The notes below the pieces were generated by a model that was given only the letters and a program-made list of their open reading frames with translations, made no database searches and was not told where the DNA came from. Made by a program: the position numbers and the translations under genes. From Theocolax elegans (Eukaryota; Arthropoda; Insecta; Hymenoptera; Cerocephalidae), in NCBI GenBank assembly GCA_026168455.1, contig CM047425.1, positions 24,134,648 through 24,198,647 on the forward strand: a DNA stretch of 64,000 bases, in the 5' to 3' direction. Shown here piece by piece: positions 36,234-50,230 of the stretch (its first letter is position 1; each line of letters opens with the position of its first letter).

Positions 36234-38880
36234 ATATCTTATTTTTCAGTTTATATAAATTGTTGAGTTAACGTCGTCTTAAAAAAACTTTAAAAATCGA
36301 TATAAAATTTTTTTATTATAGTAAACGGTATGTGTATTTGCACAAGTAATTTCTGATAAAACAAAAAATCTGTACATTTTTTAGTATAAAATTAATAACC
36401 TTACATATAAATTTATTACAGTTTACAAGCAAAGTAAAAACAAAAATTTTGTGGAATTATAAAAAAATATGTATGTTTGTAGAAAAAGTTTTTTATTTCG
36501 TTTTATCAGGAATCGTGGGTGCAAATATAAACACCGTTCACTATAATAAAAAAATGTTCTATTGATTTATATAGTTTCTTTTCAACCAGGACTTTAATCT
36601 TTGTGCTTTTTAACAAACTGTGTTAGATCTTCAACATAACTTTGTTCAACAATTTAATCTTGGATATTGTAGCAAATTATATTTAAATGAAACTTCATTT
36701 ATATGATTAAATTACGGTAGGTTTCTGTAACACGACTCCCACTGTGACGACCGAAGATTTGGAAATCACAACAAAACTTTTCTTTTAGCTTACGGTTATA
36801 CAATCATATCTATTTTTCGAATGTATCGGGTCTTTAAGTAAGTTTCTTGTTAGATAGATTTTTTATAACGTACATGCCAAATTTTAGATTTATTTTTTGT
36901 ACAAATGAAAAAAAATGTTGAATATTTTGGTATTATTCAATTTACTTCAATAATTTTACAATTTGATACTTCTAATTCTAAAATTAAATTTGGAATGTAC
37001 AATCGTTCATATTCTTTACTACTTAAAATTCCTTGAGCACTATCCTCCTCTCCGCCGTAGTAAATATATCATTGCGCATTATTATTAAAATAAATTTAGT
37101 ATAATTCATTCTTAATATCATTCTAAATGGTGTTTAAATAATTTTATTTTTAAAATATTTTCGTTTCATAACTATTGAGAATAAAAGATACGTTTATGGA
37201 ATATATAAAGTCGAATAGTGAATGTTGATTAAATAACTAACAATATTATATATTCCATTGTTCGTAACGTGGCAGTAGGGCTAGGGGTTTCAAAGTTATG
37301 TTAACATTCAAAATTAATACCACTTCACCCAGATTTACTTTGCTCTACACATTAAATAAATTTGTTGAATCCAGTTAGTTAAAAACCCAAAGTGCTTTAA
37401 CGGTATACTCATACGTTGGGCTAAAGAAATTTGTTTCAATTATATAACGTAGATCATATGTTCATATTTATCAAGATGATAAAGATTATCGTAATGAACC
37501 TATATATATACGTGTATAAAATTAAAAAATCTGTTCATATCGTATATTCTCGGTATTTTAATAGATCCGTCTTTTAAAATAATGTATCTATTTTTTATTC
37601 ATATCTTAAAATATCTTGAATAAGATTTACGAGTGTAGTGAAAGTTAAAAATTTGTATAATATGTTCATGTTACTGTCCTACTACTATTACTAAGCTACA
37701 GAACTGTAACCGTGTCTTATAAGCTCTGATTTTTCTTGCGCTTGCTCTCTTTCTTTCAATTTTTTGTTCATTTATGTAATAACTTATAGGATATTACATG
37801 ATTGCAGATACTAGGTTGTCATTTTTCTGCTCACTTATTAACAAAACTAAAAAACGTTATTAAAATAATTTAATTGTCTTAAAGAATTGTATTTTATTAT
37901 ATATACATATATTAAAATATTTCGGAATAAGCGCTTCTTAAATTAAATTGTCGAAGCTGCTGCTTATTTAATTGTAAGAAGTTTTACAATAGTAAAATGC
38001 TCAACTTGATTGTATTCTGCTGTAGCGATCACTTTGACGTTTGCTACAGCCTAATTTATATTGTTAAGAAATCTGGTTTAGATCATTTAATTTTAAATTG
38101 CACTTCCAGTTCGAATTATATGTTAATTATGCGTACTCGGGACAAAGAAACAAAGCTTAATTGTAGTGATTAGCGCGGCTTCTGTTAATTGCAGAAATTA
38201 TTTCTTTAGTCAGATTTATGCGATAAAATCACGGTTTACGGTTGGTATTAAAGAAATACTGGGAATATCTTATTCCTTTGTTTCATCTCGACGTCGGCAT
38301 TCATTTTTATCATTGTTGATATATAGATGTCACTTGAATTTGTACACAATTTTTTGCATTGTTAAGCACTTTTTACTTATACGGCGATTATTTTTCTAAT
38401 TTATCATCTTATCCGTTATGCAATATTAATTGGAAAGGACACAGAAAAAAAGAAAACAGCTCAAACCGACAGAAAAGTATACAGGTGTAGGATCGCGATT
38501 TTTTATCGCAAGAATTTTGATACAAAATAATATGACCAAATCAACTAGTTTGAAGCACTGTTTTATTTAGCGTTATTTAAATATTGTAATTAATGAAATG
38601 TTGTTTTTAAATTATTTTTTTATTTACTTAATACTTATTTATCTTTTACTTACCAAAATCTTAAGATGACTCGATTAGTTAATTATACGTATTTGTATGC
38701 ACATTTCTGTTGGTTCCAAAGATAATCTTCTCGATGTTATCCAACAACACAAGTAACTCTGTAACGTGAAAATATGTCTTTATATTGTTTTATAAAATGA
38801 CATTTTCAAGTCTACGTTAATACTACATCATGTACGACTAATAAATTTTTATACAGCTGTTGTTTCAGCGAATACATAGA
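36234..38880. other. AT-rich region without recognised genes
   Basis: Only chance frames and a small GCTGTAGC/GCTACAGC hairpin near 38019-38049. Confidence 0.5.
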
Positions 38881-40271
38881 ATTTGTCAAGATTCGTTTTC
38901 TGTTTGTTCCTGAACCAAAGTAAAATGTCGATCCAATGTAGATCTCTGGATCACTGAAAAAAGGCAGGCGCATCGACTACCCGATGTGTGTAGCGATTGT
39001 CTTTTTCGGAAGGACGTCCGATGCCCTTTAGTTTCAGCGCACCCATTGCGTTTTATGTGCGACAGCAGCGCATACGCGGCGCGCATGATTCTCGAATTAA
39101 TGAGTGTAACAGAAACCCGCGTATCTCGTATGTGTATATGGACTGTTGTCGCTACTGTAACGAAGATTAACGCGGAAAGAAAAATTTTATTTATTTTTTG
39201 ATATTTGAAATTTCTGCATTCTACTTGATTGTTATGAAAAAATAATTTACACTGATTTAAGATTTAAGATTTGTTTTAATAACTGACATATAATATTTTA
39301 ACATAACAAACACTAAAATGTTGCTAATCGTTACTTTCAATCTAAAGAGCATCTGATTCACTGTAGGTAGTGGTAGTAATTTTTTTTATTGTTTTAGTAT
39401 CGCTCTTTTTATGCTCCCAAATCGGTGCTAATCACCGATAGAGATCATACGATGTCTTTTGTTAACAAAACACTTGTTGAAAATACATTCACCAGTGGTA
39501 GCGCTTATAATGTTTTAATTTATACATATATATATGTCTTATTTTATTTTATTTAAACCAATAAATATAAGTATAAGCTCGAGGGGATAGTTTAGGGTCG
39601 CGTGACACGTGGTAGCAGAGAAACGAAAATAACTTCAAGACTAATTAATACTTGTTAATTTGTTTATGCAGCAATTAAATATAATATTATGTTAGCATTA
39701 ATCTGATACATTTCGGTCGTTAAACATTGTTTATTCACTAATAATATTTAAATAAACCATGCAACGGTTACTATATTCCGCAATGTAGGTTTATAATGTA
39801 ACAGGCAATTTAATTTATAACGTTTAATTTACTTGTACACTAATCAAATGAATAGAGACGTTTAATAATTGCCGGTCAGTTAATAAGGTGGCTACTTTCC
39901 TTGGCGAAGCAGTAATGTGCTGGACGGTCGAATCCCTTTTTTGTTGTAATCTCGAGGATGGCGTGATGTTGCACTCGGAGCCTTGTCTGTTTATCGTCAG
40001 GATTCTGTACTTTTTTTATTTGTCGAGATGCCCTTTGAGCGTGATGTTTTCAGCCTCGGACGGCAGAGTCGTTCGTGATAAGAGCGTCCTATCCGTTCGA
40101 CGGACTGAGGCAGAGAAAGCGAGCTCTCGAGCTCCTGTATATTTCGCGAATTCGCGATTGCGTAATTAACTATTGCCAACTGATATCTTTCGAGAAACAT
40201 GATAGATCGGGCTGACCAATATATGGTAGGCGGGAGTTTAAAAAGAGAAATTGGTATACACGTATGATTCG
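38881..40271. other. Two GC-richer islands, no assignable gene
   Basis: Islands at about 38935-39170 and 39885-40150 have open frames on both strands (38986-39201 +, 38886-39086 -, 39888-40169 + from GTG). None resembles a known family; they could be promoter/5' UTR segments or unrecognised exons. The DNA between them is AT-rich. Confidence 0.35.
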
Positions 40272-40451
40272 TTACACGCTAGTAATTATATTGTTAGTAA
40301 TTTTTATATTTGTGGTATTATTTTCAGTTATTTTGTCGATTTTAGTATAAACTAATTCTATAGGCTCGTATTTTTCTTTGACCATTTCAATTTTAACTTC
40401 TTTGCTTTCTGGTGTTTCTTTTACAAAATTTGTATACATCAAGAAATCCAT
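40272..40451 (-). CDS. Candidate small ORF spanning the cluster 2 left breakpoint (59 aa)
   Basis: ATG at 40451, MDFLMYTNFVKETPESKEVK then IEMVKEKYEPIELVYTKIDK, to TAA at 40272. The Glu/Lys/Thr composition looks more protein-like than neighbouring frames. The last three codons (after NNIIT) lie outside the duplication, so the two copies have different C-termini. No family recognised. Confidence 0.22.
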   Translation of the reverse strand: MDFLMYTNFVKETPESKEVKIEMVKEKYEPIELVYTKIDKITENNTTNIKITNNIITSV

Positions 40452-42512
40452 GATTTACGCTAGTTCCATTGCACTTTTCAAAATTTTGTCATTTTTTGTA
40501 TTTTAAGTTGATTTAATTATTTACATTTGGAAAAGAAGTTTAAGTCGTGTTAATTATTTTATTTTCTCAGTTAATTGATGGAAAATACGATTTTAATGAT
40601 ACGTTTCATACTTAGGAGTGAATTTGCTTATCACATTTTTCACAAATTTGTATAATGTAACTACGTTTTGTCAGTTTAATATAAATTTTTATTTAATAAT
40701 TTACGGCACTGAAAGCGTTTTTATATTAAAATGACGACCTAAGCTCTACCGAGCGTCACATCCCGGTTTTAGCAATCGAGTGTACGATTGTCAAATTTTT
40801 ACAATGAAACAATATGTTACTAAAGTAGAATTTTCAAAATATGAAAAGCAAGTCTTTCGTTGGGCTATAGCTTAACTGTTAAATGGCAATGTATTTGAAA
40901 AATTGTAATAAGTGATGTAAAATAAGTAATAGTATTTAGAAAATCTTTTATTTCATCTTTGAAGTTGTATATACGAACAATTAAAGTGTTTTATTTGCTT
41001 ATGGTACGAGAATATTCAGATAAAATCAGTATGGCTGCGCGTATACACCCACAGTACATAAGTCTTATGGAGCTATAAATAATTACGTTGTTCATCGTAA
41101 CAGTAATTTTATTCATTGCTGCAGTAAATTATTAATAAATTTATTGCAAATAAAATATTAAATTTTTGTTTGTTAAATGCAACTAAAACTCAAGGAAAAC
41201 CGATAAGAACGCTATATTTTTGCTTTTATTCGTATTTTTCTCATTTGTTTGGTCGTTGACCTAGATATTTTTTCTTGCTTTAGTGCACATCTCTATGAAA
41301 CCTTCCTTTTTTTATTTGAATTTATATTTAATAAATAAAATAAATCATTATTATCACATAATTCTTTTATATATAAGCGCCATGTTAACACCGCTATTTT
41401 ACGTAAATTTTTTTTTTCATAAAAATTTGATCGCTATACCTTATTTATTTCTTTATACCATTCAAAACTGCAATATTTTCATGTATACGCTCTGAATTTT
41501 TCGAACCATTTTCATTTTTCTGTCTTTCTACGCATATATGTGCAAGAGAACGAAATATATATAATAATATAAAAGCTTTGATTAAGTACATTTTTACCAT
41601 ACCTCTTATTCGTAATAATAATCTGATTGAATCAATTAAGATTATATTATCAAATTGTGGTGTTAACAGCAGTTATACATTTACATTATTTACAAAACCA
41701 ACAAGAGTTTCCTATAGCTGTCGCGATGTACAGCGCTGCGTATAAATCTAGGAAGGCGAATAAAAGGAGAAAAGTAAAAATAACTAGGGAAATAAAAGAG
41801 TCAGCAAAGTTGAAGTTGTTTGTTGTTGTTTTTTTTCTTCTCGTCCGAAATCATGGTTAACCTCGAAATGATTTATTCACGCGTGCGCGTCGCATAACTC
41901 AACGACGTGAAAAGATTATGGACAGCGAGAGAGGAGAGGCTGGTATATATATGTAGGGCGTGTGTATATACCTATATGGATGCTCCGCGAAACTTGGTGT
42001 TGGGAATCCGGGCCGATTATCCACACGTCGTCAGTCGGTTGCATACGCAGCGCAATTTTCTCGTGCCTAATGGTCCATAATCTTTGATTGAATTGTATTT
42101 ACGTGGCGGTTTTACGGTTGGAGTTGGGACTAATGAGTGACTTGCCGTATATATCCACACCTACTCGGTCTACACCTCTGTCTGCCCTTTTTTCCGCTTC
42201 GCGTACCCTAGTTACCATCGATTTTTGATTCCCGTCCATTTCAATAAATTCCTCCATGGTAACGAGTGATTAATCGACTATAAAAAAAATTCCCTTTAAA
42301 TTTCATTTACATCCAATTGCTTATTTACATTCATTTGTTACGACAAATAATTAATTGCATTCAAAATACTCCCTCTCTCTCTCTCTCTCTCTCTTACATG
42401 GTACATCCGAAATTTCGTACACATACCTATATACATATACACCTGCAACTCGGTGAATTTAAATTCGAACGATCGGGATAATCTATGGGTACTACTGTAA
42501 ACTATCTCCCCG
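40281..42512. repeat. Duplication cluster 2, copy A
   Basis: Direct tandem repeat with a 2232-bp period, beginning AGTAATTATATTGTTAG and ending ATCTCCCCG. Differences from copy B are mostly one-base changes in A or T runs. It includes a GC-richer block at about 41880-42240 and a (CT)n microsatellite at 42373-42394. Confidence 0.95.
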
Positions 42513-42683
42513 AGTAATTATATTGTTAGTAATTTTTATATTTGTGGTATTATTTTCAGTTATTTTGTCGATTTTAGTATAAACTAATTCTATAGGCTCG
42601 TATTTTTCTTTGACCATTTCAATTTTAACTTCTTTGCTTTCTGGTGTTTCTTTTACAAAATTTGTATACATCAAGAAATCCAT
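42492..42683 (-). CDS. Duplicate of the small ORF with altered C-terminus (63 aa)
   Basis: Identical to the copy at 40272-40451 up to NNIIT, then RGDSLQ and a stop contributed by sequence on the other side of the junction. If the ORF is real, this is a duplicate with a changed tail. Confidence 0.22.
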   Translation of the reverse strand: MDFLMYTNFVKETPESKEVKIEMVKEKYEPIELVYTKIDKITENNTTNIKITNNIITRGDSLQ

Positions 42684-44745
42684 GATTTACGCTAGTTCCA
42701 TTGCACTTTTCAAAATTTTGTCATTTTTTGTATTTTAAGTTGATTTAATTATTTACATTTGGAAAAGAAGTTTAAGTCGTGTTAATTATTTTATTTTCTC
42801 AGTTAATTGATGGAAAATACGATTTAATGATACGTTTCATACTTAGGAGTGAATTTGCTTATCACATTTTTCACAAATTTGTATAATGTAACTACGTTTT
42901 GTCAGTTTAATATAAATTTTTATTTAATAATTTACGGCACTGAAAGCGTTTTTATATTAAAATGACGACCTAAGCTCTACCGAGCGTCACATCCCGGTTT
43001 TAGCAATCGAGTGTACGATTGTCAAATTTTACAATGAAACAATATGTTACTAAAGTAGAATTTTCAAAATATGAAAAGCAAGTCTTTCGTTGGCTATAGC
43101 TTAACTGTTAAATGGCAATGTATTTGAAAAATTGTAATAAGTGATGTAAAATAAGTAATAGTATTTAGAAAATCTTTTATTTCATCTTTGAAGTTGTATA
43201 TACGAACAATTAAAGTGTTTTATTTGCTTATGGTACGAGAATATTCAGATAAAATCAGTATGGCTGCGCGTATACACCCACAGTACATAAGTCTTATGGA
43301 GCTATAAATAATTACGTTGTTCATCGTAACAGTAATTTTATTCATTGCTGCAGTAAATATTAATAAATTTATTGCAAATAAAATATTAAATTTTTGTTTG
43401 TTAAATGCAACTAAAACTCAAGGAAAACCGATAAGAACGCTATATTTTTGCTTTTATTCGTATTTTTCTCATTTGTTTGGTCGTTGACCTAGATATTTTT
43501 TCTTGCTTTAGTGCACATCTCTATGAAACCTTCCTCTTTTTTTTTATTTGAATTTATATTTAATAAATAAAATAAATCATTATTATCACATAATTCTTTT
43601 ATATATAAGCGCCATGTTAACACCGCTATTTTACGTAAATTTTTTTTTTTCATAAAAATTTGATCGCTATACCTTATTTATTTCTTTATACCATTCAAAA
43701 CTGCAATATTTTCATGTATACGCTCTGAATTTTTCGACCATTTTCATTTTTCTGTCTTTCTACGCATATATGTGCAAGAGAACGAAATATATATAATAAT
43801 ATAAAAGCTTTGATTAAGTACATTTTTACCATACCTCTTATTCGTAATAAATAATCTGATTGAATCAATTAAGATTATATTATCAAATTGTGGTGTTAAC
43901 AGCAGTTATACATTTACATTATTTACAAAACCAACAAGAGTTTCCTATAGCTGTCGCGATGTACAGCGCTGCGTATAAATCTAGGAAGGCGAATAAAAGG
44001 AGAAAAGTAAAAATAACTAGGGAAATAAAAGAGTCAGCAAAGTTGAAGTTGTTGTTGTTGTTTTTTTTTCTTCTCGTCCGAAAATCATGGTTAAACCTCG
44101 AAATGATTTATTCACGCGTGCGCGTCGCATAACTCAACGACGTGAAAAGATTATGGACAGCGAGAGAGGAGAGGCTGGTATATATATGTAGGCGTGTGTA
44201 TATACCTATATGGATGCTCCGCGAAACTTGGTGTTGGGAATCCGGGCCGATTATCCACACGTCGTCAGTCGGTTGCATACGCAGCGCAATTTTCTCGTGC
44301 CTAATGGTCCATAATCTTTGATTGAATTGTATTTACGTGGCGGTTTTACGGTTGGAGTTGGGACTAATGAGTGACTTGCCGTATATATCCACACCTACTC
44401 GGTCTACACCTCTGTCTGCCCTTTTTTCCGCTTCGCGTACCCTAGTTACCATCGATTTTTGATTCCCGTCCATTTCAATAAATTCCTCCATGGTAACGAG
44501 TGATTAATCGACTATAAAAAAAATTCCCTTTAAATTTCATTTACATCCAATTGCTTATTTACATTCATTTGTTACGACAAATAATTAATTGCATTCAAAA
44601 TACTCCCTCTCTCTCTCTCTCTCTCTTACATGGTACATCCGAAATTTCGTACACATACCTATATACATATACACCTGCAACTCGGTGAATTTAAATTCGA
44701 ACGATCGGGATAATCTATGGGTACTACTGTAAACTATCTCCCCGA
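42513..44745. repeat. Duplication cluster 2, copy B
   Basis: Second copy, same content, (CT)n at about 44606-44626. After the final ATCTCCCCGA the sequence leaves the repeat for unrelated AT-rich DNA. An open frame at 43860-44132 has its counterpart at 41627-41860, with the C-terminus shifted by an indel; neither looks like a real gene. Confidence 0.95.
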
Positions 44746-45178
44746 CTAATTATATGTATATATATGTATATGTATAACAAACAAATTCTTATTTTATCAA
44801 TTCATTGTAATTTTATAATTAATACAAGGGTACTCTACTTTTAATCTAAATTCCACGGCGTCTAATGTTTATTAATCTCGAAAGTTTAATTTATATTAGT
44901 TTAATTGTACCCTATTTAATCAAGTAATAAAACAATACGCTGTTTACATTCTCTAACAATTTAATTTCCCAAGCGAACCTTCCCGTATAGTCGAAACATA
45001 TTATATAACTTTACTTTCGAAGAAGGATGTTCGCCAAAATTGCCCCCGGTTTTTCTCTCCACTTAGCTATTCAAAAATATGAAGATTCTAACAAATTTAC
45101 TGTAGCAGCCTCGAGAAAATGTTAAAATATCATTTTTACATTTTCGAAAATAATATACTTTTCGGTATCCGTGGGGTC
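44746..45178. other. AT-rich spacer between duplication clusters 2 and 3
   Basis: Nothing recognised. Confidence 0.5.
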
Positions 45179-46817
45179 TTTAACTATTTGTTTTGTATAT
45201 GTATACGCCCAAGTATGTAATGTTATTCTTTAAATTTTAACAGATATTTCCTTAATTTTTATTATGCACTCGTGTAGTCAACGTCGTTTATCTTTAAAAA
45301 TAATCATTATATTGTCAGGAACTCGAATATTATAACCACCATTGATTCTTAAAAGGCGAATGCTTAAACTTTTTCTTTGTTATTAAAATTTCGCGACACT
45401 ACTACGTCCAAAGTCATAAAAATTCACTTTGTAATTGTTTTTATACTTTATCGAATCAACCAATTTTTTCCCCGTACTTTACCAAAGTAGATGTAAATGT
45501 AAATATAGCTGACACAAAATTTTTGTTTCTCACCCCATGTATATACGATCGATCGCGTGAAAAGGAATAGTGATCCGGTACGTCCAGCGCCATCTCTGTT
45601 TCAGACTCCAAATTTGTCGCACTACCCTCTTATAATTCATTAGTGTGACCTTTTTAGTCTGCTTACTACATTTTACATTTACTAAAGATAAAACTTCACA
45701 TTTTAATTTTCTCTCCTAGTGAACTATTATTTTCCCAGAGCTCGATTGCTTCCATTACTTTTACACCTATTCTAGTGCATAATACTCTAACGTATTGCGC
45801 GTAACGTAATGCCAACTTTTTCTCTACCTGCAATATCAATAAACATTTTAATTACTAAAGAAAAAAATACCTACGCAACGACATGCGCTTTAAAGAAAAC
45901 AAAAAGGAGGGAGTATTCGGGCGAACGCCACGCGCCCATTCACTATAAAGTATTATAAAATAAATGTAAAAAGAAAATATTCTTTTTTTGATCGCGTCGA
46001 TATTAATTGATAAAAATTGAAAGCGTTATTGAATTTGCAATGCGTACGGTTCAAATTTATAATTATTGGGTATATAAACATCGTTAAATTTTCATAATAG
46101 TTTTTTTCTTCTTTATCGTGATCATGTGATAAAAAGTTTTCCATTTATCTGTAATGACAATAATAATGAGCCAACTCATTCTTTACTAGCAATAAACTGA
46201 ATTGCCACTTAGAGAGTTAAAAAATGGCGTTTTTGCGATTGAATTGTTATTTCTATCATGAATGAGGAAATTACTAGCTATTTTAAAAAGACGTTCTCAG
46301 TTATACGAAATAAAAAATACGAAATACAACGCGACCCGGCTTTTCTCCGTATCCGAACCAGAATATAGCTATCGTAATATCAGAATATCTATAATATCAA
46401 TGGGCTGCAAAAAACTGCTGGAATATTAAACTATAAAAATTATTATTAAAATTATACGTTATTTACGTCCAAAATGTTTCTTATAATAAAAACTATATTA
46501 TTTATTTTTATCACGGGTACTGTATATCAGTAATCTGTGTAGAAATGATAAATTATAAATATTTACCAAGCGTGAAATATGCAACGAAAGTTGAATGTAA
46601 TGAATACTTAAGTGTAATGAATATAACCTAACAAAATTACAAATATCCCTTGTAGAACTTGAGCTTTTTGAGGTTAGTTTTGGCTATTAGTTACTAATTT
46701 ATTGCGATTATTTTTGATTAAATGGTTAGTTTCTGTCTAAAAAACCTTCTATAAATGATTTGATTTTTACTAGGTATGTATAATGACTAATTTAGAATAT
46801 TAGTTGTATATCACGCA
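45179..46817. repeat. Duplication cluster 3, copy A
   Basis: Direct tandem repeat with a 1639-bp period, from TTTAACTATTTG to ATATCACGCA. Contains a candidate ORF at 46258-46368. Confidence 0.95.
46258..46368 (+). CDS. Weak small ORF (36 aa), frameshifted in the duplicate
   Basis: MNEEITSYFKKTFSVIRNKK then YEIQRDPAFLRIRTRI. In copy B (47913-48104) one extra C after the GAC codon shifts the frame and lengthens it to 63 aa. Only one version can be right. No family recognised. Confidence 0.15.
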   Translation: MNEEITSYFKKTFSVIRNKKYEIQRDPAFLRIRTRI

Positions 46818-48477
46818 TTTAACTATTTGTTTTGTATATGTATACGCCCAAGTATGTAATGTTATTCTTTAAATTTTAACAGATATTTCCTTAATTTTTA
46901 TTATGCACTCGTGTAGTCAACGTCGTTATCTTTAAAAATAATCATTATATTGTCAGGAACTCGAATATTATAACCACCATTGATTCTTAAAAGGCGAATG
47001 CTTAAACTTTTTCTTTGTTATTAAAATTTCGCGACACTACTACGTCCAAAGTCATAAAAATTCACTTTGTAATTGTTTTTATACTTTATCGAATCAACCA
47101 ATTTTTTCCCCGTACTTTACCAAAGTAGATGTAAATGTAAATATAGCTGACACAAAATTTTTGTTTCTCACCCCATGTATATACGATCGATCGCGTGAAA
47201 AGGAATAGTGATCCGGTTAACGGTCCACGCCATCTCTGTTCAAGACCTCCAAATTTGTCGCAACGTACCCTCTTATAATTCCATTAGTGTGACCTTTTAG
47301 TCTGCGTACTACAGTTTGACATTTACTAAAGATAAAACTTCACATTTATTTCGCCTCCTAGTGAACTATTATTTTCCCCAAGCTCGATTGCTTCGCAGTA
47401 CTTTTGACACCTATTCCTAAGTGCATAATACGCTAACCGTATTAGCGCGTACGTAATGCCAACTTTTTCTCTAACCTTGCAATATCCAATAAACATTTTA
47501 ATTAACTAAAGAAAAAAATACCTACGCAACGACATGCGCTTTAAAGAAAACAAAAGGAGGGAGTATTCGGGCGAACCGCCACGCGCCCCATTCACATATT
47601 AAAGTATTATAAAATAATGTAAAAAGAAAATAGTCTTTTTTTGATCGCGTCGATAATTAATTGATAAAAATTGAAAAGCGTTATTGAATTTGCAATGCGT
47701 ACGGTTTCAAATTTATAATTATTGGGTATATAAACATCGTTAAATTTTCATATAGTTTTTTTCTTCTTTATCGTGATCATGTGATAAAAAGTTTTCCATT
47801 TATCTGTAATGACAATAATAATGAGCCAACTCATTCTTTACTAGCAATAAACTGAATTGCCACTTAGAGAGTTAAAAAATGGCGTTTTTGCGATTGAATT
47901 GTTATTTCTATCATGAATGAGGAAATTACTAGCTATTTTAAAAAGACGTTCTCAGTTATACGAAATAAAAAATACGAAATACAACGCGACCCCGGCTTTT
48001 CTCCGTATCCGAACCAGAATATAGCTATCGTAATATCAGATATCTATAATATCAATGGGCTGCAAAAAACTGCTGGAATATTAAACTATAAAAATTATTA
48101 TTAAAATTATACGTATTTACGTCCAAAATGTTTCTTATAATAAAAACTATATTATTTATTTTTATCACGGGTACTGTATATCAGTAATCTGTGTAGAAAT
48201 GATAAATTATAAATATTTACCAAGCGTGAAATATGCAACGAAAGTTGAATGTAATGAATACTTAAGTGTAATGAATATAACCTAACAAAATTACAAATAT
48301 CCCTTGTAGAACTTGAGCTTTTTGAGGTTAGTTTTGGCTATTAGTTACTAATTTATTGCGATTATTTTTGATTAAATGGTTAGTTTCTGTCTAAAAAAAC
48401 CTTCTATAAATGATTTGATTTTTACTAGGTATGTATAATGACTAATTTAGAATATTAGTTGTATATCACGCATTTAA
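46818..48477. repeat. Duplication cluster 3, copy B
   Basis: Second copy. The stretch 47205-47600 differs from copy A by many scattered single-base insertions and substitutions, while the flanking parts are almost identical. That uneven pattern suggests local sequence error. Confidence 0.95.
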
Positions 48478-48515
48478 TTAATTGTGTTTATATGTAAATT
48501 TGGGTGAACGATATA

Positions 48516-50230
48516 TTTTCAACACTATTACTCTACTTATTTTTGAACGAGTTTGTTCTCCCTTTTTTAAAGCAGTATTTATAACCCTGGTAAAAATTTA
48601 GCGTTTTTTAATGGCTTGAGGTTAGAAATAGCTATTTTATAGCTTGTTATTAGACATTTTTTACCAATTTTTGAAAAATGTCGATTTCACACTTATAAAA
48701 CGGCTTTGATTTCTACTAAAAACTTATTCATTAATTTTAAAGACATACCCTGCTTTATTGTTTTTACATAAAATAGTCACTTTATTTAAGTTCCAAATAA
48801 TATTTTGAAAGTTCGCGAAAAATTGATAAAAGTGAAGGAATTGAAAGATCATAAAATAATAATGAAAACGTCTTTATAAGTTATATGACGTCAGATTGAG
48901 AATGAGATACACCGAGTAATCGTACGCACCCGCTTAGTGACCTGTGAAACCAAACACGAGTGTCGCCCGTTTTGGTCTCGGCGTAACTTTGCAGACTCGT
49001 TTTTGGCGTCTAAAAGTGAGGTGGAGCACTCGCAGTTTAATCTCAGCTTCTGGATCCCAAGATGTAGAGGAACTGCATCTTTAATTTAGAAAAGACCTCA
49101 TATTCTCTTGACTATTTCTTTTAACTACTCGAGAAGTGCAGAATCGTGTGTGCTAATCTTAAATCGTTTTTTTTTCTTTTAAATTTAAAGTAATGGCGAA
49201 AAAGAAAGTCACGTTCGTTTGTAATATATAATTATAAATAAAAGTTGCGTGAAATGCATAATCTTGACAAAACTAAAATCTATTATCATATAGAATGTAT
49301 GTTTAAACTTGATTCTGTTATACATATATTCCGATATGGTGTTTTCATGCTAATGCATATTCTACGTAATATTATCTATTCAAACATTCGTTTCTATTTA
49401 TTTCAAGCTAAAAAGTTACGTCATGCTTTATAGCGCGTTCCGGAAATTAAATTTAATTTAAACTGAAAGATTTAATTATTCATAATTACATTTAATATGG
49501 ATATAATGGATTTTCTGTTCGACTCTTCGAATAGTGCGACTTTTGTTTCGAATTTATATTTTAGCATTGACGATTATATATATTCAAATATAACAGCTAC
49601 ATGTTGTAATTATTGTTTTTATAATTTGCTTTACATGGTGTTAATATACTTAAGGGGATATTACACATCGATACCTTTCACTCATTTACCGACATTTTGA
49701 TACTACGAAAATTGAAAAGCAAATGAGATAAATCCTAGTGTAGTATTTTATACTTATATTGCTACTTATTTATTCGCAATTGCAGGTCACAATCAGAATT
49801 TACATATATTGCATTAATATTAACATTAATAATGTACCTATGTGACCTTTAGCATTCTTGTTAGAGAATTGCCGAGTGTGATTGTTGACATTGTTAGATT
49901 TTGCTCTCAATTGGTTGGTTAATAATTTATTTATATTGAGTTTTAAAATCTCATTTAGTAAAAAATATAGTAGTAGTAGTAATCGCATCTACCAAAATAA
50001 AAAATAATTACTCTCAATAATGTGAATTTGTAATTAACGATGTAATGATAATAATGATTTATCAAGTAAGTGTTTGGTTAGATACACTGAAAAAAGTAGA
50101 GTTTTGATCCAAGCGGAATTCCCGCGTAAAAATGGTAACTATTGGCAATATATTGATATACTATTGCTATTTGCTATTGTAATATATTTGCAATATATTG
50201 GAAATATATTGCCAACATATTGGAAATATA
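48516..50230. repeat. Duplication cluster 4, copy 1
   Basis: Core unit with a period of about 1715 bp to the next copy. It holds a GC-richer block (about 48890-49080) and short frames, and ends inside the left terminus of the TA-flanked foldback element (element start 50085) at GGAAATATATT. Confidence 0.93.
49497..49700 (+). CDS. Weak small ORF in cluster 4 core (67 aa)
   Basis: ATG start, MDIMDFLFDSSNSATFVSNL then YFSIDDYIYSNITATCCNYC. The same start exists in copies 2-4, but one extra T in the TGTTTTTTA run closes the frame early there. No family recognised. An adjacent frame (about 49245-49433 and its copies) is no more convincing. Confidence 0.15.
   Translation: MDIMDFLFDSSNSATFVSNLYFSIDDYIYSNITATCCNYCFYNLLYMVLIYLRGYYTSIPFTHLPTF

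Noticed and set aside
38019..38049. Short GCTGTAGC/GCTACAGC hairpin
   Set aside because: Only 8-bp arms; expected by chance in a window this size.
49245..49433. Fourfold repeated open frame (MHNLDKTKIYYHIECMF)
   Set aside because: Repeated only because its segment is duplicated; composition is typical of AT-rich chance frames and no family is recognised.
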